Below, in pieces: positions 19,278 through 25,750 of a stretch of 48,964 nt of DNA. The notes below the pieces were generated by a model, which worked only from the letters and a program-made list of their open reading frames with translations, did no database searches and was not told where the DNA came from. Position 1 is the first letter of the stretch. Each line of letters starts with the position of its first letter. This stretch comes from Akkermansia sp. (GTDB lineage: Bacteria > Verrucomicrobiota > Verrucomicrobiia > Verrucomicrobiales > Akkermansiaceae). Position numbers and translations under genes: made by a program. The DNA lies in contig JAFUQZ010000079.1 of assembly GCA_017472085.1 (NCBI GenBank), positions 1 to 48,964 of the forward strand. Reading direction: 5' to 3'.

Positions 19278-19375
19278 ATCTGTAACCAAAATTTGTCATG
19301 AAAAGTTTACGACTTTATTACGATTCGGCGTAAAAGATAAAATATCAATGGCCTAATTCCCCTCGCCTCCAGCCC
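19278..19375. other. Phage end and attachment-site copy 1 region
   Basis: AT-rich non-coding stretch between the giant gene stop and the first hairpin. No gene is seen. It contains the first 16-bp att-like repeat at 19355-19370. Confidence 0.5.
19355..19370 (+). repeat. Attachment-site-like direct repeat, copy 1 (tRNA/tmRNA 3'-end fragment)
   Basis: AATTCCCCTCGCCTCC, identical to 19984-19999. Read as a tRNA-type 3' end it gives the last four T-loop bases, a 5-base T-stem strand and a 7-base acceptor strand; the bases upstream do not complete a tRNA. This is what remains when an element integrates in the 3' end of a tRNA or tmRNA gene. The intact gene would lie beyond the left end of the prophage, outside the window. 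Confidence 0.65.
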
Positions 19376-19407
19376 GAAGAGCGGCAGCTGTAAAACTGCC
19401 GCTCTTC
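19376..19407. other. Perfect 12-bp inverted repeat after att copy 1
   Basis: GAAGAGCGGCAG (19376-19387), 8-nt loop, CTGCCGCTCTTC (19396-19407). It has no T-run on either side, so it is not a standard intrinsic terminator. A comparable hairpin (20011-20050) follows att copy 2. Confidence 0.6.
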
Positions 19408-19533
19408 GCATCTACTCGGCACGCATGGATATCGTCTTGCTACAGGCGAGATTTCGGGGCAAGCCCAACCATCGGGCGTGAACAGCCCGATGATGAACGG
19501 TCAACGACATCCGGCTGAACACAGCGTACTGAT

Positions 19534-19578
19534 AAAAGAAAAAAGCCCCCGTTAGCGGTGCGGCAACACCCGGGGGCT
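19534..19578 (-). terminator. Intrinsic terminator of the small RNA
   Basis: Stem AGCCCCCG (19544-19551) with CGGGGGCT (19571-19578), containing an inner GGTG/CACC pair, followed on the minus strand by CTTTTTTCTTTT. Confidence 0.75.
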
Positions 19579-19616
19579 GATTCATGAATAAAATAATAAC
19601 CGGAGATTTCTCTCCA
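19537..19616 (-). ncRNA. Candidate antisense small RNA (antitoxin-like), about 80 nt
   Basis: Minus-strand unit with its own promoter (19623-19651) and intrinsic terminator (19534-19578). The predicted 5' end falls at a GGAGA-GAAA-TCTCC hairpin (19615-19602, GNRA-type tetraloop). An unpaired AU-rich middle follows, then the terminator stem AGCCCCCG/CGGGGGCT. The middle contains GGTTATTATTTTATTCATGA (19604-19585), which can pair with the start region of the peptide mRNA at 19804: over 20 nt 18 Watson-Crick pairs, one G.U and one A.A. A reading frame starting at 19591 runs into the terminator stem and is unlikely to be a real gene. Existence of the RNA is inferred from sequence signals only. 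Confidence 0.45.
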
Positions 19617-19622
19617 CGGGAG

Positions 19623-19651
19623 ATTGAATCATAAAGAGGTGAGAAAGTCAA
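19623..19651 (-). promoter_or_regulatory. Promoter of the candidate small RNA
   Basis: Minus strand TTGACT (19651-19646), 17-bp spacer, TTCAAT (19628-19623). The predicted start near 19616 coincides with the first base of the tetraloop hairpin. Confidence 0.45.
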
Positions 19652-19658
19652 GAGATTT

Positions 19659-19698
19659 GAGAAAAATATGCCCCGCCTCGGTTTCCCGGAGACGGGGC
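19659..19698 (-). terminator. Intrinsic terminator of the small peptide mRNA
   Basis: Imperfect 10-bp stem GAGACGGGGC/GCCCCGCCTC (19698-19689 and 19679-19670, one mismatch), followed on the minus strand by ATATTTTTC. It begins 8 nt after the peptide stop codon. Confidence 0.7.
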
Positions 19699-19705
19699 AA
19701 GGATT

Positions 19706-19804
19706 CTAACACCTTTGGAACGCAATGAACAGAATCCAGATCAGTTGCTCAGCCAACACCGGGTTAAGGAGGGCTGCCGACAGGCGGGTCATTATTTTTT
19801 TCAT
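19706..19804 (-). CDS. 32-aa hydrophobic peptide (candidate type I toxin)
   Basis: ATG at 19804 gives a 32-residue peptide beginning MKKIMTRLSAALLNP and ending LFIAFQRC: a basic N-terminus and one hydrophobic segment (about residues 8-29), the size and make-up of membrane-acting type I toxins. The unit is complete: promoter 19849-19877; predicted start at about 19842, the first base of a perfect 9-bp hairpin (19842-19814); a 9-nt TTTTACATC linker; the ORF; and an intrinsic terminator 8 nt after the stop. There is no Shine-Dalgarno. The start region is complementary to the neighbouring small RNA (see 19537-19616). It lies between the two att-like repeats. Toxicity is a hypothesis; a structural peptide or a spurious ORF are alternatives. 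Confidence 0.5.
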   Translation of the reverse strand: MKKIMTRLSAALLNPVLAEQLIWILFIAFQRC

Positions 19805-19813
19805 GATGTAAAA

Positions 19814-19842
19814 GCCGCCTGGCTTTTGCCGAACCAGGCGGC
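19814..19842 (-). promoter_or_regulatory. 5' leader hairpin of the small peptide mRNA
   Basis: GCCGCCTGG and CCAGGCGGC form a perfect 9-bp stem with an 11-nt loop, directly at the predicted 5' end. It is followed on the minus strand by TTTTAC, so it could protect the mRNA 5' end or act as an early terminator/attenuator. Confidence 0.6.
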
Positions 19843-19848
19843 GAGGTG

Positions 19849-19877
19849 ATGATAACAGGTAAGCGAAAGAGAGACAA
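19849..19877 (-). promoter_or_regulatory. Promoter of the small peptide mRNA
   Basis: Minus strand TTGTCT (19877-19872), 17-bp spacer, TATCAT (19854-19849). Confidence 0.5.
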
Positions 19878-19983
19878 GTCATATGTGAGTTCATTTCTAC
19901 TTTACCTTTGATGCGTATCGCATAGGGGGAACAGTAAGCGGGTTTATTACAATATTTCATATCTGATTGCGTATGAGTGTATA

Positions 19984-19999
19984 AATTCCCCTCGCCTCC
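19984..19999 (+). repeat. Attachment-site-like direct repeat, copy 2
   Basis: Same 16 bp as 19355-19370, start to start 629 bp apart. The host sequence probably resumes here. The segment between the copies may be a separate small element or the remnant of an older integration at the same tRNA/tmRNA site. Confidence 0.65.
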
Positions 20000-20010
20000 G
20001 GTTATCATGA

Positions 20011-20050
20011 CAATCCCCCGGTGAGCCGATAGCGGTTAGTCGGGGGATTG
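20011..20050. terminator. Hairpin after att copy 2 (possible displaced tRNA/tmRNA terminator)
   Basis: CAATCCCCCG and CGGGGGATTG form a perfect 10-bp stem with a 20-nt loop. There is no T-run, so termination is uncertain. Confidence 0.4.
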
Positions 20051-20084
20051 CGCTTGATGAGGGGCCCGAAGCGATTGAAAAAGA

Positions 20085-20114
20085 TTGACGGGGACGGGGG
20101 CGATATGGTATAGA
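20085..20114 (+). promoter_or_regulatory. Promoter of the ankyrin-vWA-FHA operon
   Basis: TTGACG (20085-20090), 18-bp spacer, TATAGA (20109-20114). The predicted start is 20121-20123, directly before ATG 20124, so the mRNA would have almost no leader. Confidence 0.65.
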
Positions 20115-20123
20115 CTTTTAATC

Positions 20124-21350
20124 ATGTTAGGTAGATTATGCGGAGGTGTCATATGGGCAGCGTGTCTGTGGTCAGCAGCTGCTCCCGTCTCTGCATTTTC
20201 GGCAGAGGAGTTTCTGGAAAAACTGGAGCAGGATGCTGTGTTGTCGGAGCTGGAGAGCTCTCTGGCTCTGGCGCAGGGAAATCCGGAGCGCAAGAAGTCT
20301 GTCCCGACATTGAAGAAGCGAATTAAGGCGGAAAAGCAGCGGGTGGCCAGGATTGTCAAATCAACCCGTCTGCTGGCGATGAAAGTGCAGCAGAAGCAGG
20401 ATGTAAACGAATGCGATGGTAGAGGACGTACTCTGCTGATGATTGCTGCCGGGGCCGGCAATGGTGCGGCCATTGACTATCTCCTGGCGGAGAATGCGGC
20501 ATTGGATGTCGTGGATAAGGAGGGGCGCAGTGCGCTGGATTATGATGAGTGCGACGGCGGCGGCCTGCTTGCCGTTCGGTTGACATGGGCACTGGATATG
20601 GCCTTTCAGGCCGGGGATTTTGGCAAGGTGCGGCAGTATTGCAAGGCGGGTATTTCTCCGGATGCCATGTTGCCCGGCGGTCCCCTGGTGGGTAAGTTGT
20701 TGCAAGCAGGGCAGCCTCAGATGGCGGTGGAGCTTTGCCGCGGCAAAAAGATGGAAAATGAGGCAATGAATGACGGGACGCTCATCAGCGAGCTCATCAT
20801 TGCCTGCGGAAATGCGGATATGATTCGGGTGGGAGCAGAAGCGTTCGGCAAAGCTCTGTGGAACAGCTCCCCCGGCGGTATCGATTCTCTGGTGTATATT
20901 CTGCGGTGCGGTAATCTGGCAGCGGTTCAGATATATGCTCATCATTTCGGCTTTGGGAACAACCTCTGCACGCTGGCCGTACGGCATTCCTCCCCGGAAG
21001 TGGTTGCCTGGGTGCTGAAGCAATCCGGTGCAGTAGGGAAGGTGGATTCCTGGGGCAGTTATCCGCTGTTTGAAGCGGCCCGCCGGGGTGATATACCTGT
21101 TTATGAGGCTGTGCTGGCGGCCGGTGCGGATGTGGCGGTGCGGAATGAGCAAGGGGAGACGCTGCTCATGCATGCGGCTCTGGGGGGGAATGTGCACCTG
21201 GTGAATGCTGTGCTGGATAAACTGCCGCAGGAGCTGCTGGGTGCTGCGGATGCTGCCGGTCGCACCGCTGCTGATTATGCTCGCATGTCCGGCGTGACGA
21301 TGGTTGAATCCCTGCTGGCAACCCGCGGACTCAGACCTCAAGCTAAATAA
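20124..21350 (+). CDS. Secreted ankyrin-repeat protein
   Basis: 408 aa from ATG 20124. The frame stays open upstream to a TTG at 20085, but that TTG is the -35 box, which supports 20124. Signal peptide: MLGRLCGGVIWAACLWSAAA with cleavage near VSAFSA. After a charged helical part (25-100), ankyrin-type motifs appear at about 106-155 (GRTLLMIAAGAGNGAAIDYLL) and at about 300-400 (GSYPLFEAARRGDIPVYEAVL, then GETLLMHAALGGNVHLVNAVL). The middle has degenerate helical repeats. It would act in the periplasm or at the envelope as a protein-binding scaffold. First gene of a three-gene operon: 14 nt to the vWA gene. Confidence 0.75.
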   Translation: MLGRLCGGVIWAACLWSAAAPVSAFSAEEFLEKLEQDAVLSELESSLALAQGNPERKKSVPTLKKRIKAEKQRVARIVKSTRLLAMKVQQKQDVNECDGRGRTLLMIAAGAGNGAAIDYLLAENAALDVVDKEGRSALDYDECDGGGLLAVRLTWALDMAFQAGDFGKVRQYCKAGISPDAMLPGGPLVGKLLQAGQPQMAVELCRGKKMENEAMNDGTLISELIIACGNADMIRVGAEAFGKALWNSSPGGIDSLVYILRCGNLAAVQIYAHHFGFGNNLCTLAVRHSSPEVVAWVLKQSGAVGKVDSWGSYPLFEAARRGDIPVYEAVLAAGADVAVRNEQGETLLMHAALGGNVHLVNAVLDKLPQELLGAADAAGRTAADYARMSGVTMVESLLATRGLRPQAK

Positions 21351-21364
21351 ATTTCAACGCAGTC

Positions 21365-22795
21365 ATGGCCATTCACGTTCGTTCAACCCGTCGCGCTTCT
21401 CGCCTATGGCGAGAGTTGCGCAGGCGTCTTGCACGATTCGCTGCCATTGTGGCGGTGCTGTTTATTCTGGTGAGTGGCGTGATCATGTACCTGGTGCGAA
21501 TCTTTTCGCCACCTCCCCCTAAAGCTTCGTTTGTCGCCTGGCAGGAGCCTCCCGGTGGGCAGGAAGTCGGAGAGGTGCAGGAATCGGCTCGTTCTTCCGG
21601 GGCGGTCACGCCCATGCAGGTAGATGTGCAGCCGATGATTGTCACGACGGCATCCGTCTTGCCGCTGCCTGATGTTATCGAGATAGAGCTGGATGACTCT
21701 GAGGACGTTGTGGCAGATGCTTCTCTGGATATGGGTTCCGGGTTGGGGGATGCCTCCGGTGGTGGGCATGGCGGTCGCGGTTCCGGCAAGGGAATGGGCT
21801 ACAACGATGACGTGCAGGTGGTGTTGGCGCTGGATGCCTCCGGTAGCATGGATCGGCTCTTTCTGGCGGTGGCCAACTCGCTGGAGGAGCTTCTGCGGAC
21901 GCTGGGCGAATGCCAAGTGAACGGGCAGAGGGCCAGCGTGAACGTAGGTATCGTGGTTTACGGTCACTCTTCAGGCGACGGGGCGCCGTTTGAGCTGACT
22001 CCGTTCTCGTTGGAACTGGAAAACATGCGGGATAAGGTGCGCTCCATCAATTGTGACGGCGTGTATGAAAATTGCGGTGAGGCGATTGATTTTGCGGTGA
22101 AGAATTATCCGTGGAACAAGCGCAGGCGCCGGCAACTGCTCAAGGTGCTCTTCATTGCCGGCAACGAATCCTTTGACCAGGGCTCCGTCAATTACCGCGA
22201 TGCGCTGGCCGCGGCTCAGGAGCAGGGTATCATCGTCAACACGATTCATTGCGGAGTTCCGAATCCGGAGTGGAGGAGTGCTGCCCGTATGGGAGGGGGT
22301 GAGGGCCTCACCTTTGCCATGGATGAGTTTGCAGAGAATGCAGCGCATCGTACGTCTCCCGGGGAATTGATAGAGGAACTCTATCGCATGCCCATTCTGC
22401 CTGTCGGCTCTCCGGCAGAACAGGCCGCCCTGCGAGAGGAATACGCCAAACGCCCTCCTCTACCGGATAAAAATGATGATAAGGCTGTGCATGCCTGGGC
22501 CGGACAGCATCTGGTTTCCCTCATGAAGGGCAACAGGGGAGATGCCGTGGAGCTTTGCCGGCAGCAGGGATTGAATGTCAGCATAGATGCCTTGGGCGGG
22601 CGCGGGAATCTGCCGCCGGAGCTGCGGGGGATAGCGGATGAAAAGCAGCTCATAGCCACAGTAGCGGATCTGGCTCGTAAGCGTCAGGATATCATCAACC
22701 GACTGCGAGTCAGGGACAACTCATCTTTCATCAGCAAGGTGCTTGATACGCTCATTACACAGGCCGCAGAGCGGGGAATTGATATTACCCGATAA
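21365..22795 (+). CDS. Membrane-anchored von Willebrand factor A (vWA) protein
   Basis: 476 aa. A short Arg-rich cytoplasmic N-terminus is followed by one TM segment (about 24-46), a Pro-rich linker (PPPPK) and a Gly-rich hinge (SGGGHGGRGSGKG, about 131-143). The vWA domain starts near 150 with VQVVLALDASGSMDR: D157, S159 and S161 are the metal-ion (MIDAS) DxSxS residues. The C-terminal 130 residues are helical. vWA domains bind protein partners through the metal site; here it would face the periplasm. It lies 14 nt after the secreted ankyrin gene and 4 nt before the FHA gene, so the three products probably work together. No Shine-Dalgarno is visible. Confidence 0.8.
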   Translation: MAIHVRSTRRASRLWRELRRRLARFAAIVAVLFILVSGVIMYLVRIFSPPPPKASFVAWQEPPGGQEVGEVQESARSSGAVTPMQVDVQPMIVTTASVLPLPDVIEIELDDSEDVVADASLDMGSGLGDASGGGHGGRGSGKGMGYNDDVQVVLALDASGSMDRLFLAVANSLEELLRTLGECQVNGQRASVNVGIVVYGHSSGDGAPFELTPFSLELENMRDKVRSINCDGVYENCGEAIDFAVKNYPWNKRRRRQLLKVLFIAGNESFDQGSVNYRDALAAAQEQGIIVNTIHCGVPNPEWRSAARMGGGEGLTFAMDEFAENAAHRTSPGELIEELYRMPILPVGSPAEQAALREEYAKRPPLPDKNDDKAVHAWAGQHLVSLMKGNRGDAVELCRQQGLNVSIDALGGRGNLPPELRGIADEKQLIATVADLARKRQDIINRLRVRDNSSFISKVLDTLITQAAERGIDITR

Positions 22796-22799
22796 GACC

Positions 22800-24101
22800 A
22801 TGAATATACTCCGCATCATTGACAGCCGCGGCATTTCGTCCGAGTATTCACTTGCCCTGCAGGAGGGTGAGCAGCTTTCTTTCGGGCGTTCGGATGCCTG
22901 CGATATCTCATTGCCGGAGGAGGGAACCCTTTCCCGTACTCATTGCCATATCTATTGCCGGCACGGTCGCATTTTCATTCGCGACAATGGCTCGGTGAAC
23001 GGCGTTCTTTGCAACGATGTTTCTGTGGTGGAGGCTGAAATGCACCCGGGCCAGGCATTTGTGCTGGGGCTTTGTACCCTTTCGCTGGAATCATACGATG
23101 ATATGCCGGCATCCCGGGTGGCCGAATCTGCGGTATTTGTTCCGATACCTCCCGTTTTTTCGGAAGGTGAGGATGTCCTGCCTGCTGCGCCGGGTGAAGA
23201 AACGCCGGTGGCGGTGGAAGCCTCTTCCGTTTCGTCCTCGTTTGTCCCTCTGAGTGAGCCGCTCCCTGTGTCTGCCATACCCCTGCGGGAGCCGCTGCCG
23301 GTATCTGCCGCCGCCGTGCCGCGGGGAACTGCATTCCCGGCACCGGCGGCAGGGGCGCTTCCCCCTGCGGTCGCGGTATTGCCGGACCCCTCTCCCGTGC
23401 CCTCTCCCGGAACACCGGTGCATGTGAGCGTGAAAAAACGCCGCCTGACAGCCTCCGTGGTGGCACCGCGGCAGTTGATACACGGGGTCGCTCCGACTCC
23501 GCGTCCCAAAAAACAGTATGCGACGCGTTCTGTTAAAACCGCAGCCCCGAAGCGCGCCGGTAAGAAGAAAAAACGCCGCCTGAACATTTCGGAAGAGAAG
23601 TGGATGGATGCTTCCGCCATGCCGGAAGCATCCTCCGGTGCAGCATTGGGGCTTCCCGTGGATTTCGGAGTGCAGTTGCGACCGCTGGTGACGCGATATC
23701 CCATGCGGGCAGACGATATGATGGCGCTGACGGTGGCAGCAGAGGAAAAATGCTATGTGGCGGTGATTCAGTACGATGCCAGCGGTGTGCCTTCGCTCAT
23801 TATTCCCGGCTCCAAAAGAGACAATACGGCGGTTTTTCCCCATGTGCTGACCCGCTTTCCGCAGGCCACCGATGCGGATTATGAGCTTGTCATTGAAGAA
23901 CCTTTTGGCCCGGTGCATCTGGTTTTGCTGGCATGTAACCGACCGTGCAATTGGTTTGCGGCCTATAAAAAAGCCCTTGAAACATTGGGCCCTGCTCCAT
24001 ATCCCGGAAAATTGGAAGCCGCCATCATAGCATCTGTTCCCGCAGCGGAAGCCCCCCTTCGCTGGGGCTCTTCCATGATTCTGCTTCATACTACCGCATA
24101 A
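22800..24101 (+). CDS. FHA-domain protein with DUF4384-like C-terminus
   Basis: 433 aa from ATG 22800, 4 nt after the vWA stop. FHA domain at residues 1-100 with the phosphothreonine-binding pattern GR (29-30), SRTH (45-48), NGS (63-65) and NG (67-68). Residues 110-250 are a Pro/Ala/Ser-rich disordered linker with LPVSA repeats; 250-275 is a Lys/Arg-rich patch (KKKKRRLN). From about 290 a globular domain (VTRYPMRADDMMALTVAAEE, then CYVAVIQYDASG and IIPGSKRDN) resembles DUF4384, often found attached to bacterial Ser/Thr kinases. No kinase or phosphatase is in the window, so the phospho-partner is unknown. There is no signal peptide; it is probably cytoplasmic, at the inner face under the vWA protein. 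Confidence 0.8.
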   Translation: MNILRIIDSRGISSEYSLALQEGEQLSFGRSDACDISLPEEGTLSRTHCHIYCRHGRIFIRDNGSVNGVLCNDVSVVEAEMHPGQAFVLGLCTLSLESYDDMPASRVAESAVFVPIPPVFSEGEDVLPAAPGEETPVAVEASSVSSSFVPLSEPLPVSAIPLREPLPVSAAAVPRGTAFPAPAAGALPPAVAVLPDPSPVPSPGTPVHVSVKKRRLTASVVAPRQLIHGVAPTPRPKKQYATRSVKTAAPKRAGKKKKRRLNISEEKWMDASAMPEASSGAALGLPVDFGVQLRPLVTRYPMRADDMMALTVAAEEKCYVAVIQYDASGVPSLIIPGSKRDNTAVFPHVLTRFPQATDADYELVIEEPFGPVHLVLLACNRPCNWFAAYKKALETLGPAPYPGKLEAAIIASVPAAEAPLRWGSSMILLHTTA

Positions 24102-24137
24102 ATCGCGTAAAAATTCGAAAGAATTTTCAAAAAAGTC

Positions 24138-24166
24138 TTGACTCTCTGCTGCCTTTTTGCTAAATT
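24138..24166 (+). promoter_or_regulatory. Promoter of tRNA-Glu
   Basis: TTGACT (24138-24143), 17-bp spacer, TAAATT (24161-24166), about 30 bp before the tRNA. Confidence 0.7.
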
Positions 24167-24197
24167 GCCCCCGCTGCAAGGCAGCGAGCATCAAAAA

Positions 24198-24269
24198 GTC
24201 CCCATCGTCTAGGGGTTAGGACATATGATTCTCAGTCATAGAACCGCGGTTCGAATCCGCGTGGGGATG
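24198..24269 (+). tRNA. trnE: tRNA-Glu (anticodon CTC)
   Basis: 72 nt. Acceptor GTCCCCA pairs with TGGGGAT (one G.T at the end); D-arm GTCT...GGAC; anticodon stem TATGA/TCATA with loop TTCTCAG, giving anticodon CTC, which reads GAG (Glu); T-arm CGCGG-TTCGAAT-CCGCG; discriminator G; CCA is not encoded. It has its own promoter and terminator. Confidence 0.95.
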
Positions 24270-24277
24270 CTGAAGAG

Positions 24278-24309
24278 AAGGTTCACGGCAAACGCTGTGA
24301 ACCTTTTTT
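24278..24309 (+). terminator. Intrinsic terminator after tRNA-Glu
   Basis: Perfect 9-bp stem AAGGTTCAC/GTGAACCTT with a 10-nt loop, then TTTT (the T tract is six long including the stem end). Confidence 0.9.
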
Positions 24310-24370
24310 GGGGCGTAGTGCGTGCGTTGTGTAGGTGAAGGAAGGTGTCTTTTCGTGCCACAATAGGCTG

Positions 24371-24613
24371 TCATTCAAACTTCTGGAACAGGAAAACGGA
24401 AAAGATGGTGTACAACAATCCGCATGCCAACACCGCAACTGCCGACCAGGTGGAGATGCCTGTCGATATTTCGATGAATGTACTTGCCGGAGAATTTTCA
24501 CCGCCTAGAATCAGGCATTTCTTTCCGGTCAGGCGGCAAAAAACAATGACGGCGGTATTCAGAAGCCAGACAAGGTTGAACAGAAACGCAGTATAGAAGA
24601 TGAGCTTGGCCAT
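24371..24613 (-). CDS. Small membrane protein, two TM segments
   Basis: 80 aa from ATG 24613 (MAKLIFYTAFLFNLVW). TM1 at about 5-27, a short loop with Lys, Cys and Glu (TGKKCLILGGENSPA), TM2 at about 52-75, ending FLFQKFE. The open frame extends upstream to 24793, but the promoter and palindrome at 24654-24685 support the shorter form. It has no recognised family and is transcribed towards the tRNA-Glu terminator. Confidence 0.55.
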   Translation of the reverse strand: MAKLIFYTAFLFNLVWLLNTAVIVFCRLTGKKCLILGGENSPASTFIEISTGISTWSAVAVLACGLLYTIFSVFLFQKFE

Positions 24614-24653
24614 TAGATGAAAGGGGCGGGGGAGGTTGTTGAGGCGTCGGCAG

Positions 24654-24685
24654 AGTTTAACCTGACCACTATTGATGGTCAAGTT
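24654..24685 (-). promoter_or_regulatory. Promoter with operator-like palindrome for the small membrane protein
   Basis: Minus strand TTGACC (24682-24677), 17-bp spacer, TAAACT (24659-24654). AACCTGACCA (24659-24668), 7 nt, TGGTCAAGTT (24676-24685) is a 10-bp arm inverted repeat with one mismatch, covering the -35 box and the first base of the -10 box. A dimeric repressor site is a reasonable inference. Confidence 0.5.
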
Positions 24686-24801
24686 GAATCTCCGACGTGA
24701 CGGTACAGGAATGGAGGGTATCATTTTTTTATCATGATGAGTTATCATATCCCCACGGAAAGAGGACACGCTGCTTTGTATGGGGTAAATCATTTATAAA
24801 C

Positions 24802-24830
24802 TTGACAAAGAGGGATACAGTAGGCATAAT
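24802..24830 (+). promoter_or_regulatory. Promoter of the membrane ankyrin gene
   Basis: TTGACA (24802-24807), 17-bp spacer, CATAAT (24825-24830). The predicted start, about 24837, is 2 nt before ATG 24839. Confidence 0.65.
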
Positions 24831-24838
24831 GCGCGCGA

Positions 24839-25711
24839 ATGCAGAATACACAGGAGGAAGAATGGGAAGACCTCGAAGAAGAGGAGTTGACCCCGGAGCA
24901 GCATCGGCGCATCGTTCGCCAGGGTGCGCGGCTGGCGGTGGGCTCCGTCATCTTCGTTGCCCTGTGTACTGTCTACATGTTCCGCGACCAGCTTCTGATA
25001 GTTTGCTGTGAACACGGACACACCAATCTGGCCCGTGTTCTGATTGCCTGCGGTGCCAATGTCCGAACCTGTACGAATGAGGGAGATACAGCCCTGCATC
25101 AGGCCGCCATGCATAATCACAGCGATACCGCCAGGATGCTCATTGAATCCGGTGCAGATATCAATGCGAAAAATGCGGATGGGAGCACACCTCTGCATTG
25201 GGCCGCGTTTGATAATCATGGTCAGGTTGCAGACATGCTCATCAAGCACCATGCTGATGTGAACGCTCGTGATGAGCAGAATCGCACCCCCCTTGTGGAA
25301 GCGGTAGAGCATGATAATCCTGATGTGGCCAGGATTCTCATAGAGAACAAGGCAGATATCAATGTGACAACGCAGGACGGCAAGATGCCCATCGACTGGG
25401 CTGTGGAAAATGGCCATGACAAGACCGCAGAGCTCTTGATTCGCTACGGTGCAACCATTGATCGCCGCGGCAAGTATGGCTGGACTCCCCTGCATCTGAC
25501 CGCATGGAACGGCCACCTTGAACTCACTCGTATCCTTATCCGCAATAAGGCAGAAATCAATGCGCTGGATGAGTTCGGCAATACCCCGCTGGATAAAGCT
25601 GCCACGTCGGAAATAAAAAAACTTCTCATAGAAGCCGGCGGCCTGACCGGCAGGGAAATATTGGCAGCCCGGAAAAAATCCCATCAGAAAAAAGCTGAGT
25701 CCGGGAAATAA
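24839..25711 (+). CDS. Membrane-anchored ankyrin-repeat protein
   Basis: 290 aa from ATG 24839. An acidic N-terminus (EEEWEDLEEEELTPEQ) leads to one TM segment at about 32-50 (LAVGSVIFVALCTVYMF), then about seven ankyrin repeats to residue 275, with clear consensus copies such as GDTALHQAAMHNHSDTARML, GSTPLHWAAFDNHGQVADML and GWTPLHLTAWNGHLELTRIL, and a Lys-rich tail. By the positive-inside rule the repeats probably face the periplasm, but the acidic N-terminus leaves this open. It is a second ankyrin-led cluster, mirroring the one at 20124. The LolA-like gene follows after 39 nt. Confidence 0.8.
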   Translation: MQNTQEEEWEDLEEEELTPEQHRRIVRQGARLAVGSVIFVALCTVYMFRDQLLIVCCEHGHTNLARVLIACGANVRTCTNEGDTALHQAAMHNHSDTARMLIESGADINAKNADGSTPLHWAAFDNHGQVADMLIKHHADVNARDEQNRTPLVEAVEHDNPDVARILIENKADINVTTQDGKMPIDWAVENGHDKTAELLIRYGATIDRRGKYGWTPLHLTAWNGHLELTRILIRNKAEINALDEFGNTPLDKAATSEIKKLLIEAGGLTGREILAARKKSHQKKAESGK

Positions 25712-25750
25712 ATTCTCTGCTTTCAACCGCCCCTACTGTGTAATCCAGCC

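Noticed and set aside
19412..19651. 79-aa minus-strand frame
   Set aside because: Its coding span runs straight through an intrinsic terminator; the stretch is better explained as a small RNA.
19706..20008. 100-aa minus-strand frame starting at 20008
   Set aside because: The upstream part includes the promoter, the leader hairpin and one att repeat; only the last 32 codons have gene signals.
19376..20050. Complete tRNA or tmRNA gene at the att repeats
   Set aside because: No matching 5' acceptor strand (GGAGGCG) or anticodon arm lies upstream of either copy; only a 3' fragment is present.
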